Shown: positions 24,001-35,690 of the stretch, piece after piece
Position numbering within the stretch: the stretch's first letter is position 1
Layout of the letters: every line of letters starts with the position of its first letter
Origin: Cynocephalus volans
Taxonomy: Eukaryota; Chordata; Mammalia; Dermoptera; Cynocephalidae
NCBI RefSeq assembly: GCF_027409185.1
Contig: NC_084464.1
Span: forward strand, 50,505,095 to 50,569,094
DNA length: 64,000 nt
Direction: 5' to 3'
Notes under the pieces: model-generated
What the model was told of the DNA's origin: nothing
What the model saw: the letters and a program-made list of their open reading frames with translations, nothing else
The model's database searches: none
Program-made: the position numbers and the translations under genes

Positions 24001-26227
24001 CACCTCATACCTCTTTCCCACTCAGCCAGGGCACTGCAGTCACACAGTCTGTCCCATTCCCAGACAAGCCAAACTCGTCCTACCCTGATACATTCCTCTT
24101 CTTGGGCAGTAATCACATCTGAAAGGGATATTTCTTTATTTAATAAATATTTGTGGTGGGAGATGTTGCTGATAGGTTAAGGGCCTCTTCAATCAAACTT
24201 TCCAATCTAACTGAAAAGATAATAATTACATTGTTGAGGCTAAAGAAGGTTCTAACAAGGCAGAATTTCTGAAGCACCACAAATCAGATGACAAGTTTTT
24301 TTTTAATCAAGACCAATATTTGTGGTCTCCTTTTAAATTTTCATGTGAGGAATAATAGGGGATATAACTGAAGTGATGAACTTCAGTTCTGCTAAGTACT
24401 GGGAACCTGTGTGTGGGATGCTGTGTTTGGCTCTGGAGACACCAAAAGATACAATGACAGTCTGTGGCCTTGTGGTACTTATAAACAATCTAGAACACAT
24501 GTAATCTATATTAAAAGAGAGCCACTAAGGTGCTGAGTAGTTTGGTGCTCTAGGAGGCTGAGGGGGCCCTCCTTGATGGCTGAGGAGGTGTGGGCCTACT
24601 CAGGTCAGGGATGGTGCTTACCCTGAAGGGGAAGGTGAGTTGAGGGATGGAGAGGAGAAGGAGGCAATTTGAGGCCGCAGATGGAGATGGGAAATGCCTT
24701 TGGGTAATGAGGCCAGTTCAGCTGGAGTAGAGGGGTCACTTATGGAGCAATAGATTGTGGATTTTGCTGTACAGGAGATTTTTTAGACCATTGTTTTTTA
24801 AACCACAAGTTATGACCCATTAGCAGATGGTGAAGTCAGTATAAGAGGATTTTGTCCCCCTTAAATTTTTTTTTTTTTTAAATAGAATAAGAAATATGAG
24901 AGAGTTTCTCAGAGAGAGAAAGTGTTTACTTGTGAAACTTTTGTTTCTGTTGCATATGTGTATGCTGGCTGGGTCACAATATAAAATTTCTTATTGTAGG
25001 TCATGCTCAAAAAAGTTTGGAAAATAGCAGACTGGAGGTGAAACTTTGTAAAGCTACCTAAATACCTGTGTCTCCCATTAACATCCAGCACAGGAGCCTG
25101 TGTTCTGGCATTTCTATCTGTTGAATAAATGGAGAGCCTTGGATTCCAGCCCAAGGAGTTTGGATTTTAATCTCTAGGCAATGGAAACTTTTTGAAGGTT
25201 TGTAGGCAGGAGGGTGATGGGTGTTTTAGAAAATTCATTTAGCAGTTGTACATAGGATGGTTTGGGGAGGGAAGAAATAAGAGGCAGGGAGTCTAGTTAG
25301 GAGATACTGCATGGGCTTTGGGGTGAGCGATGAGGACCTGGGTAGTACAGTCACAGGACATAGGAAGGTGAGAGGGCCCAATGATGGCTACAACAGTGAT
25401 TTTTTTAATATATGAAAGGGATTTTTGTTTCCTGTTCGTGGTATACGATCCATATTAGAATCATGTCACTCAGAACGTTTTAGCTTATCTGATCACATCA
25501 ACAAACGTATGTTGACTCTGACCAGGGACGCATACGTTGTGGCTGTTATATTCTCATTTACTGGGGAGTTTCTGTATGGAGCACTTATTAGCTCTTGTCA
25601 CAGCAGACTAATCTGAAGAAATGACTCCCATGAATGGGAATCCATCTGAATGCTGTAAGGCTTTTATTGGGGCACATCTCACTAAGTGCTGATCAGTTTT
25701 GATTCAGTTGGAGCAGGGCATATAAACTCTTTGTAAGTGATTGTTTCAGAGAGTAGGGCAAGAAAAAAAATCAATGAGCCGGCAGTCTTCCGAGAGCAAT
25801 GAGAGCTGCCTTTTCAGATTAGTTTTGATCCTCTCAGATCCATTACCCTTTATTCTTTCTTTTGTTTGCATTTGTATCCTAGGAAGCGGCTCAGCCTGGG
25901 AGCAGCACATCACAGCGACCTCAGAATATGGCCATTCCTCCGCCATCGCGCTGGGACCAGTCTTTCCTGACCAATATCACCTTCTTGAAGGTTCTTCTCT
26001 GGTTGGTCCTACTGGGACTGTTTGTGGAACTGGAATTTGGCCTGGCTTATTTTGTCCTGTCCTTGTTCTACTGGATGTATGTCGGGACACGAGGCCCTGA
26101 AGAGAAGAAGGAGGGAGAGAAGAGCGCCTACTCTGTGTTCAACCCGGGCTGTGAAGCCATCCAGGGCACCCTGACTGCAGAGCAGCTGGAGCGCGAGTTA
26201 CAGTTTGGACCCCTGCAGGGGAGATAG
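20802..26227 (+). CDS. SAYSD1: SAYSD1, SAYSvFN domain-containing protein 1 (two exons joined: 20802-21008 and 25883-26227)
   Basis: Joining the two exons gives 69 + 114 = 183 codons, the length I recall for human SAYSD1. The N-terminal part (residues 1-95) is basic and Ala/Pro-rich, with a conserved-looking PGWLKRFLVWKP segment at residues 45-56. Two hydrophobic segments follow (about 103-117 and 121-137), then the signature SAYSVFN at 150-156 that names the family, and an acidic/helical C-terminus. Established knowledge: SAYSD1 is an ER-membrane protein that associates with the Sec61 translocon and recognises UFMylated ribosomes during translocation-associated quality control. The start at 20802 has G at -3 and G at +4 and matches the human start. 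The intron of 4874 bp is GT...AG and phase 0. GLP1R lies downstream in convergent orientation, as in human. Nothing is broken. Confidence 0.97.
23480..23650 (+). repeat. MIR in the SAYSD1 intron
   Basis: Blocks agctgtctgactttagggaa, then attaacctctcagtgtttcc, ttgggaataataatgcctgc and a tail aaggcactcagtaaatgg match MIR. Confidence 0.65.
23870..24150 (+). repeat. LINE-2 3' fragment in the SAYSD1 intron
   Basis: L2-like blocks atgtaagttagattatgtta, then tttcttgctaagacc, ctgcggcctgcctggct, with a degraded end. Confidence 0.5.
25883..26227 (+). CDS. SAYSD1: SAYSD1 coding exon 2 (residues 70-183) with both membrane segments and the SAYSVFN motif
   Basis: The acceptor is a pyrimidine-rich tract ending tttgtatcctAG. 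The exon then opens EAAQPGSSTSQRPQN, continuing in frame into the conserved core beginning WDQSFLTNITFLKVLLW. The first membrane segment is about residues 103-117. A short VELEFG turn with two acidic residues leads to the second at about 121-137. A charged linker, EEKKEGEK, precedes SAYSVFNPGCEAIQGTL. The stop TAG is at 26225-26227. The C-terminal end ELQFGPLQGR differs slightly from what I recall in human, while the core is essentially unchanged, so it is under strong constraint. Confidence 0.97.
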   Translation, partial: EAAQPGSSTSQRPQNMAIPPPSRWDQSFLTNITFLKVLLWLVLLGLFVELEFGLAYFVLSLFYWMYVGTRGPEEKKEGEKSAYSVFNPGCEAIQGTLTAEQLERELQFGPLQGR

Positions 26228-27380
26228 GACCCAGCTCTGCTGTCATACAGCTAACCTCTGACATGGTCCTCCCAGCCCTTTAGCGTGGACTTGATTCAGG
26301 TGCATAGGACTAAGGACGGTTTGCAGATTATCATTCTGTGACTGCACAGTTCTTCTATCTTCTTTCTCTGATCTGCTGCAATTTTATCTTTGAACTTCTC
26401 TTTAGTTTTGGTGAAATTCTCTAAAAGAAATCTACTGTGGGTCTGATGCAGTTTATAAAAACTACATACTCCAGAAAGGAGACCTCTATGTCTCATTATT
26501 TGAGCGATGATTTTAGAGCACCAGAAAGGCATTGGGGAGATTCTCTGTTTAAAATATCTCTGTTTAAAGTAATGGTTAGGTATATCAGGGCTGATTATTA
26601 AAAGTAAATGTTCTCTTTAAGTCTTTTAATATTTATAGCATTTTTTTTCCTGAAAAGTTTAAGTTACAAGTTTTGGGGTTTTTTTTGTTTGTTTTTGTTT
26701 TGCTTTGTGCTTTAATTCTTGCTTTTTCAGTCATTAATGATATCAAAAATTAAAATATCTTTAAAACATCTCCCTTTCAGAAACAGGTCCCCGTTTATTG
26801 TCCAGCACTCTCCCGTTACTCTGCCCCCATCAGCAAAGACAAGAAGAGACAAAGTCCTAAGTGACAGGTGTGGGGAGGGATTTCACAAAGTCAGTATTGG
26901 AGATTTGGTAAGTGGTTATGAATGATAAATTCAGCAAGAAAAATTCTTGAGTTTGTCCAAAGGGGAGAGCTGGACGTAGAACTCCAGACTTATTGGCTGC
27001 TTGGGTTGTTTCTCATTTTCTAAGGGCTTTAGAGTAAGCAGTCCCTTCGCCTGTGGGCCTCTGGTGAGGCCCTATGTAAATGGTGATAATCAGGCATGAT
27101 TTCAGTGTTCCTTCCCCCTCCAGTACAGTGTTAAGAGTTTGGGTTCATTAAAATTGGATGACAAAAACCATTCAGTACTTTTTCTATGGATCATACTGGT
27201 GAGTAAGAGGACTCTAGTTTTAAGGCAATAGTTTTTTCCAAACTTAGGATTTTAAGAAATTATTGATACGTTCAGTAAGTTTTCAACTTCAGAGTTCAGC
27301 CATTAATTCTTATATTATGAAAGGAACTTTAATATTTCTGAAACATTATTAAATAATAAAGGTCTATGGTTAATTCTTTT
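26228..27380 (+). other. SAYSD1: Probable SAYSD1 3' untranslated region
   Basis: After the stop the sequence is A/T-rich and has no coding frame. The first canonical AATAAA downstream is at 27355-27360, followed by a T/G-rich stretch (ggtctatggttaattctttt), which is a plausible cleavage context. That would give a 3' UTR of about 1.15 kb. Another AATAAA near 29690 could serve a longer form. Confidence 0.5.
27355..27360 (+). terminator. Candidate SAYSD1 polyadenylation signal AATAAA
   Basis: Canonical hexamer about 1.13 kb after the SAYSD1 stop, with T/G-rich sequence in the next 30 bases. It is assigned by position only, as no transcript data are available. Confidence 0.45.
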
Positions 27381-30300
27381 GTTCATTCTTGCCTGATTGA
27401 CTTATTACAGCAAACTCAGCTCAATTTAAATTTAACTTTTATTTATTAAATGCCAGCACTCCACTAGGCACTTGATACATAATGAAAAAAAGCAGACATA
27501 TTCCCAGTTCTCTGAGCATACAGTCTAGCTAGGAGTGGGGATGAAGGACAAAATGAAATAAGTGATAGAACTAACAGTACAGTGAGCTCATTTTCAGTTC
27601 TAGGGAGAAATGCAGAGGGGATGTTCTCGTTAATTCCATTTTGTAGCTGACTAGCCCTGCTGAGTTTCAGCCCTTGTTGAAAATTCTTCTGATATGCATG
27701 TCTTGTCCTTCCAGCCTTTTGCCAACTGGGATTTTGGCTGTCCCTCAGCATCATCTTTTCTTCCATGACTTCTGTCTGGACTAGACATGTAGAAAGTATG
27801 GGAAACAGGCTAATCCCTATTAAACATGAAAGTTTTTATTTAAGGTATGACTTTTTTGTCTGGTTTTTTTTCTTAAGGCTTACTTAATTTCCCTGATACT
27901 TTACTTGGCCTTTTTCATTTCATAAAGGCCCAGTACACAGGAGAAATCTCCTGAATGGAAGTTTCACTGCAATGCCCAGGGCAATAAGCATTGTTGTAGG
28001 AAAGAATTAATTTGCATTTTAAAAATGTATAATTCAAACTTTCCCCTAAAACAAAATGCCTGTAACTCTGAATTAGGGAGGTTTGATCCAATTAGTAATC
28101 CCAGTAAGGCAGAGACTTCTCTTAAATATACAAGAGACTCAACTTATAAGTGGACCTCAGTCACGTTCTTTGAAAATGTAGCTAATTATAATGAAGTGGC
28201 TGAAGCCATCTTTCATAGGATTCTTCATGAATGATTTGTCACCTTTCTGTGCTCTGATCTTCCCAAAGGTTGCACGTAATGATGGCATTTAACTTCTAGG
28301 AAAAGTGGGGTGTGAACCAATTAAATGCCTGGTAGGAAGGAGAAGAAAGGACAGTATGAATTTGCTGTTCTTGTCAGACCGTTGAGCTTTAGGTGCCGTC
28401 TTGATTTCCTGAATTTAGGTCTATTGATCTCAGAATTTTCACTCAGGGCCTGACCATTAGCCCAGCATGCAGCTTCTATTAAAGGCTTCTTCTGTCATCA
28501 GGGAACTTAAAATCCCAGGGGTGTACACAGTCCCTGTGATAGTTGTATGCATGAGTGAGGTTGTTTTTGTCCAAGTCTTACAAGTAGATTGGTTTTTGCT
28601 TTTCTTCACGCTTACCCATCTTTCCTATTTATAGGGACTGTTAAGTGAGCCTCTACTTGGGCTAGAAGGGATCACAAAATGCCATCAAGTGTGTTCCCCT
28701 TCCCCTGCCTTGGGCAGGGCCACATTTATTTCTGACTAAAGATGATTTGTTTCTAGTGACCCCTAAAGAAGAAGAATCCAGGTAGAAGATTCTGGCACTT
28801 CTCGGGAAGTTCTTTATCTTTAACGAAAGAACTTTTGTCATCCTCTTGTTACTGCCACCCCAAATTATTTCTTCTTCTTCCAGTCTCAGTGGGCACGGAG
28901 CACCTGGAGCCCTATGTGAACATCCTGCAGACTGGTAAACAATTACTCGGTTCTCTTTTAGCCCTCTCTGTTCTTCAGCTAAATCATCCAAGTTGTTCCT
29001 CTGGGACACAGTCACTTTCAAGCTAGCCCTGACCTGTTCTGAGGGTTCCAGTTCTAGGCAGGGATCAATGTCCCTGTTGGTAAGTGCAGTGACCTTTCTC
29101 AAGGAGTTTTACCAGTGGTAATTCACGCATATTTATTTTATGCTACTAGGATTATGCTTTGAGTTTGGACAGTCTTCCACATTTGCGTTTTGATTCATCT
29201 GTGCATTAAGATTAGGTTCAAAAGCTCTGTCCTACAAAAAGTTAGGATATTGCACAGTTGGAAGAACCAGTGATCCTCAGTTGGGCAGAAGTAAGTAAAA
29301 TTTAAATTATGTATTTCTGGTTCTGCCACCCACACCAGCAAATATTTGTAGGTGTATTGTGTTTGGTGCTGCTGGGGACACACAGAGGCACCCCTGTGTA
29401 GGCTGAGTGTCTGTAAGAGCCAGAGGTTTGCGGGGTGGGCTTGGAATGCCATGGAGTATCTTGCCACCAGGAGGTAGCATCGAGCTGCCACTATACCTCA
29501 TGGGTCCCTTCGCATCACACTTGATAATTTATGTAATGTGGAAAACCCACTGGAATGTTTATCTGAACCACTTGTGCTGCTTTTTCAGGCATTCTTTCCA
29601 TTTAAAGATTCACAGAGGAAAGGGCTCATCAGAGGTTCTGGGAAAGGCATAGAAAGCTACCAGAAGTGATGTATATACATATTTTAAAATAAAGCAGCCC
29701 TCCCTAGACTTCAGGCAGTATTGCAGTGGCTTGTCCACATCTGAGCTTTGGGGTGTGGATGGGGGAATGATCAGAAACTTACATGGCTGGCAGAGAAAGA
29801 CTGATTCCTAAGCCAAAGTAAAATTTGAATCATATGCTTTGGTTTCTGTCACATGTACTTTTATTTCACAACGTTGGCTAGATAAAGACTTGGATCTCAT
29901 TGAGAAAGAAGACAAGGTGAGTGCACAGGAACCACATTATAAAGCATGTAACACATGGATGTTTATAAAGACATAACTTGTGTGTGCACACATGTGTATA
30001 TTGGGGGAAGAGTCACCAGAGGAAGAGATCACTTTCAATTCTACTGTACTCCTTAGGATATTCACTTCTATGTGAAAAATACTAAGTTTTCTTAACAAGT
30101 GATGGGTGAATGTTTTGAAAAGCATGGTCTAAAGACCACCTACTTACATTGGAATCTCCTGTAGTAATGTTAAAATGCAAATTCCAGGGCTCCACCCAGA
30201 CCCACTGACTCAGAATGTCTGGGGGTAGGACCCTGAGAATCTGCATTTTAACAGCCTCTCTGGGATGATCTCCAGCACATTAAAATTAGCCCCTGACACA

Positions 30301-31014
30301 AATCATAAATGTTGAAATAGGAAGAAAACTTAAGCGATTATTAGATCCAAGCAAAGAAAGATGGGTGTATATTTTAAAAGGGGGCAAAACAAGGTTTGCT
30401 ATTTTTCAAACTGTTTGGAACACCAAAGCAAGAAAAAAAGAAACATGTAGCTTTAAAACAATGAGCAACTATTTCCAAAGATTATAATTAAAGGTGCTTT
30501 ATTTTTAAGAAGAATATGCTAATAATTTTAGAACATTCTGAAAATATAGAAAAGAATAGAGGGTTTTATTGTTATATGGATGTATTTCAGAAATCGAGAG
30601 TTACATAGGGGTGTAGTGAGAACGTCTCCCTCCCACCCTGTGTTTGTTCTTTCTTTCTCAAGCCTGCAAATAATAGCATCCTGTTCACACTAAGTGACAT
30701 TGTGCTGAATTTGAAGGAGGAACAGGTACTCCTCAGGAAAGAAGGTGGGGGCAAGGGGGTGGCATTTTGGTCAGAGGAAATCACCTGGGAGAAAGGTGGC
30801 AATCATGAAGGAGAGTAACATGCTTGGAGAGAAGTGATGCATTCTGAGGACTTGGGTGTTAAGGAAAAAAACAGAAGGAATTGGTGAGAGGCAATTCCAG
30901 AAAGGAACACTGGGTACCCCTTGCTTTTTACCTAATCATATTTATTAGTAATTCCGTGTCAGCACAAATAGAGCTGCTGCTTTGTTTTTCACAGCTACCG
31001 AGTATACTGTTGTA
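27381..31014. other. Intergenic downstream of SAYSD1; no gene seen
   Basis: Unique A/T-rich sequence with one MER5 fragment. A short exon-like block at 28884-28934 is discussed under findings. Confidence 0.65.
30125..30300 (+). mobile_element. MER5A-like hAT fragment
   Basis: Contains the typical MER5 blocks tggaatctcctgtag, then ccagggctccacccagaccc, ctgactcagaatgtctgggg and gagaatctgcattttaacag. Old DNA-transposon remnant. Confidence 0.7.
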
Positions 31015-34000
31015 TGAATAGATAATAATTTAACCAGCCCCTGTTAATGGACATTTAGGTTGTTCCTAATCGTTTGCTGCTGCAAACAATGTACAGTGAA
31101 TATCCTTGCACATACGTCATTTCCACATGTACGAATATATATCTGGAATATTTTTTTAGAATTAGATTTTCTAGTCAAAGAATATGTTTATAATATTGAT
31201 AGATATTGCCCTGCATGGAAAAATACTGATAGATATCGCCTTGCATAAAAGTGATTTGCATTTACATTCCTACCAGCAATGTACGAGAATGGTGATTTCC
31301 TCATATCCTCACCAACACAGGGTGTTACCCAACTTTTAGTTCTTTGCCAATCTGATAGGTGAGAAATGACATGTCATAGTTTTAATTCAAATTTCTGTTA
31401 TTATGGATGAATGTCTTTCTATAAATTTAACTGCCATTTGTCTTTATCTGTGAACTGCTTTGTCCTTTGCCTGATTTCTATTGAGTTCTGAGAGTTATGA
31501 CTTTCAAGAGTTTTGCTCAATTTGTTGTTCGGATTTGTTCAGGTTTCTGTTTCTACGTGGAAATTCTTTGTTGTCAAATTAATATATTTTATTTTATGAC
31601 TTCTGGGCTTATGTATGTCATACAACAAAAAAAAATTTTTCTGTGTTTACCTAGTGCTTTCATTTTCTATATTAAGTTTTTGAACTACCTAGCATTTATT
31701 TTGGAGTGGGTTACAGGTAGGAATTCATCTTTATTTGGTCAGATATGTAACTAGGTATCTCAGCATCATTCGTTACCTGTCTCTTCCCTGCTAATTTTAA
31801 AAGCCATCTGTGTCATATACTACATTTCTTATGTATATGAATCTACTTTGAACTTTCTGGTCTGTTCTATTGATGTGTCTATTCATATTCTAGTACTGTA
31901 CTTTTTATTGTTATAGCTTTATAGTATGTTTTAAAATCTGAGTAGGATAGATAACTCTTTGTTAATCTTATCTTTCAGTTTTCTTTTTTTAAAAAATCTA
32001 TTCTTGCTTGTTTATTTTTTCATATAAACTTTAGAGTTAACTTTAAAGTTAACCAGTCCCGTATATTTTCTGTTGATATTTTTATTGGTCTCCTCACATT
32101 AAATTTACAAATAACTTAAGGAGAAGAAACATCTTTAAGTTCTTACTTTACTGTTCAAGAATAAGTTATGTTTGCCATTTGTTTAAGCCTCTTTTATAGC
32201 CCCTCCATTGCATTTTCAAGTTTGCTTTCTATTGACGTTACTACTTACTACTCCTTACTATTTGTTCCCTATAATTTTATGTTTTGCTATTAATGTAAAT
32301 TAGCTCTTCTGTTATTTCTTTCAACTGGGGTGTGTGTGTGCACTTTTGTGTGTGTGTAGATAGGTAAATCAACAGATAGATGAAATATATTGATTTTGGT
32401 ATATTAATTTTGTACTAGCCCTTTACTGAATTCTCTTACTAATTATAACAGTTTTCAGTTAATTTTCTTGCATTTTCCATATAGGTAATATTTCCTTTTC
32501 AAATAATGTAAAATTTAGTTCTTCTTTTTCCAATTTTTATACCTCTTGTTTTTTCTCTTTGTCTAATTACATTGGCCAGAACATCTGGAAACAAGTTAAA
32601 TTGGAATACTAATCAATGATATCTTTGTCTTGTTCTTCAGTGAGTGTGCTTCAGTATTTTCAGCATGATACTAGCTTTGGTGTAAGTGTGTGGACTGACA
32701 GATATCTTTTAAAAATTTTTTATTGTAACGTAGTTGATTGTACATATCTGTGGGGTGCAGAGTTGAATATCAATACTCGTGAACAATATGTGCTGCTCAA
32801 ATCAGAATAATTATCATATTCAACAATATACACTGTCACTGCTATCTATGGCACTTTACCAATTCCTCCCTCCCCCCAACTTTCCCACTTTTAGTAACCT
32901 CAGTTCTGTTATTGAAAGTTCAATATATTATTGTGAATGTTATATCTTTCTTTCTTTCATATATTTGACTATTATTTTAGCTCCCACTTATGAGTGAGAA
33001 CATACAGTATTCTCTTTCGGTGTCTGGCTTATTTCACTCAAGATGATTTTCTCTAAATTCATCCATATTGCTGTAAATGGCAATACGTCATTCTTTTTTA
33101 TGGCACAGTAGTATTCCATTGAGTATATATACCACATTTTCCTTATCAAGTCATCTGTCGATGGACATTTAGGTTGGTTCCAATTCTTGCCTATTGTAAA
33201 TAGAGCTGCGATAAACATGGAAGTGCAGGTATTTCTTCTACATGATGCTTTCCATTCCGTTGGGTATATGCCCAGCAGTGGAACTGCTGGATCGTATGGC
33301 AGTTCTATCTGAAGTTGTTTAAGGAATCTCTGTACCATTTTCCATAATGGTTGCACCAATTTACAGTCCCACTAAAAGCATAGGAGGGTTTCCCTTTCTC
33401 CTCATACTTGCCAGCATTTGTTTTCTATCTTTTTGATGATAGCCAGTCTAACTGGGGTGAGATGGTATCTTACTGTGGTTCTGATTTGCATTTCCCTGAT
33501 GCTGAGTGATGTTGAGCATTTTTTCATGTGTCTCTTGGCCACTTGTATATCTTCCTTTGACAAATGCCTATTCAGCTCCTTTGTCCATTTTTTAATTGGG
33601 CTATTTGGTTTTTTACTGTTACGTTTTTTGAGCTCCTTGTATATTCTGGATATTAATCCTTTGTCAGATGCATAGTTTGCAAATATTTCTCTCACTCTTG
33701 TTGTCTTTTTGCTCTATTAATTGTTTCTTTTGCTGTGCAGAAGTTTTGTAGGACAAACAGATACCTTAAGGAATTATTCATCTGTACCTGCGTTATTAAA
33801 AGGTTTTTGTCCCCTTAAATTAGGAATGGATGTTGAATTTCACAAAATTCCCTTTCAGTGTAGTAGAGACTTATCATATGATTTTTCTGTTTGGACAATT
33901 TATATAATCAATTATATTACAGATTTACTCATGTTGAACCATTCATTTATTCCTGGAATAAATCACCCTTGATTGTGATATATTATTCTTTAATGTGCTG

Positions 34001-34560
34001 ATCAATTCTGTTTGTTAATATTTTTATTTATATTTTTATCAATGATTTTCATGAGATTATGGTATTTTTGAGTTTTTTAAAAAATTTTGGAATATATGAA
34101 AATTATGTTTTTAGGTCTTCACTACAGATTGTCCCCTTTATAACTGTTAAAAAGCCTTCCTTGTTTTCTTTATTGCATTTTACCCTAAATTCATCTTTAT
34201 CTGATATTAAGATTGGGAACCCTGCTTGCTTTTTGTTTGCATTTTCCTATATGCCTCTGTCTACACTTTTGTTTTCAGTCTGAGTTATTTTTATTAGTTG
34301 TGCTGCTTGTATTTAGAGAATAGTGGAGTTTTGTTTTATAATCCATTATGAAAATATTTTTCTTTTAATAGATGAGTTTAGCTCATTTATATTTATGAAG
34401 CCTTTTTTATCTCATCACATTTTATGTTATGCTTTCTGTTTATATAGCTCCTTTTACCATGTGGTCTCCAGCATTTTTGCTTCTTTGTTTATTTTGTTTC
34501 CTTTTGTGGATGTGTTTTTTTGATAATTTAGAAAGTTTACATTTCTGTTCCAAAGTTATC
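31015..34560 (-). mobile_element. Old, rearranged LINE-1, antisense, host of a nested younger L1
   Basis: On the - strand the sequence reads L1 3' UTR and ORF2 remnants. Marks include the antisense tail near 31030 (ggacatttaggttgttcc), reverse-transcriptase remnants at 32600-32700 that continue at 33768 after the nested element, and endonuclease-like sequence near 34360. It is broken by many stops. The exact outer limits and family are uncertain. Confidence 0.75.
32711..33756 (-). mobile_element. Younger 5'-truncated LINE-1 nested inside an older L1
   Basis: On the - strand this is an ORF2 C-terminus and 3' end. Two long open pieces remain (33695-33402 and 33359-32988), encoding typical segments such as [18 protein letters not shown]-like and LLGIYPTEWKASC, with a frameshift between them. 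The 3' end has AATAAA followed by a T-run on the + strand. Candidate target duplications acagatatctt (32698) and acagatacctt (33757) flank it. The old L1 sequence on the two sides is contiguous when the insert is removed. Confidence 0.85.
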
Positions 34561-35087
34561 TTTTTAATTTCATATTAATTATTTAATCCTTCATATTTTT
34601 AGGCAGCAGTTATTAAGATCCTGTAAAAAACTAAATGTAATAAGTTTATATTTTCACCTTCTCCATACTTCTCTCCATTCCTCAACATCCAATTCTATTG
34701 ACTAATTGGCTGATTGATTGACTTTATATCTTTAAATATAATTACAACCTATTACTTGATTTATCAGCCTTACATGATATATTTTGACTTGTGGTTATAA
34801 AAGATAATTAAATCAACATGCCTATACTGCCTTATGCCTTCTATCCCTCTTCCCTTCCTCATTTTATTAGTTATATCATTACTATATTGTTAAAGTTTGT
34901 AACATCTACATTCTGTTCTTTAACCATATCTCTGCCTTTTTTTTAGTCTTAGTCCTATTTTAATTGAGTTTTTCACTTAATGATAAACTGTGAATATATT
35001 CTCATGTTATTCTTCTACAATATTAGTTTTGACAGCTGCATAACATTTTTGTATGGATAAATGTACCAGCATTTATTTAGCTAATCC

Positions 35088-35390
35088 TGTAAGAACCCAA
35101 ATGCCCCAAGGGATCACACCCTGATCACATAAGCCCTTCTCGGCCGCACCCCATCATCGCGCTGCACCCCATCATCACGCTGGTTGCCCTTCTCTTCCAC
35201 ATTCTCCTTCCTGCCGGCGCGAATCACTCGCCAATCAGCTCCCCCCCAAGCCCCATGCGGTATGCTAAATAAGGATTGTATTTTAAACCAATCAGCTTTC
35301 CCTTAAAACCCTATATATATGTGTGTGTGCTGCCTAATAAAACGAGCTCTCTCCAGTGGATCGTCAACTGGTGTTGACTCGTCCTTTTCA
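35088..35390 (+). mobile_element. Solo LTR of an endogenous retrovirus, 303 bp
   Basis: The element starts TG (tgtaagaacccaaatgcccc) and ends CA (gactcgtccttttca), with a perfect 5-bp duplication AATCC at 35083-35087 and 35391-35395. Inside are two imperfect copies of an accccatcatcgcgctgc unit, a CCAAT box (gccaatcagctccc), a TATA-like ctatatatatg near 35310 and AATAAA at about 35336-35341. It sits in old L1-like sequence that reads across the empty site. No internal retroviral genes are present. Class uncertain, possibly ERV1-like. Confidence 0.85.
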
Positions 35391-35526
35391 AATCCCATAT
35401 TATTAAACATTTAAGTTGTATTCAATTTTTACTAGTATGAATAGTATAAACCAGGGTAACCTCTTTGAAATTTAAAACTCTACATTTCCAACTCTTGGAA
35501 AAGAGTAATTAAAAGTCATATTAGAA

Positions 35527-35690
35527 CAGTGGCATCAAATTTTAATGACCAAATCTCCTGGGGATCTTGTGAAAATGGAGATTCTGATTCAGTAGATCTG
35601 GGTCAAGGCCTGAGATTCTGCATTTCAAACCAGCTCTTGTGTGATGCTAATGCTGCTGGTCTTTGCACCAAACTTTAAGTACTAAGGTTT
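35527..35690 (+). mobile_element. MER5A-like hAT fragment
   Basis: The sequence cagtggcatcaaattttaat, then attctgattcagtagatctg, gagattctgcatttcaaacc and atgctgctggtctttgcacc follows the MER5 pattern. Confidence 0.65.

Larger units (their letters stand above)
21009..25882 (+). other. SAYSD1: SAYSD1 intron 1
   Basis: This single intron of 4874 bp starts GTGAGG and ends CCTAG. It holds old MIR-like (about 23480-23650) and L2-like (about 23880-24150) repeats, and a short A/T-run stretch near 24860. I see no further coding exon in it. Confidence 0.9.
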
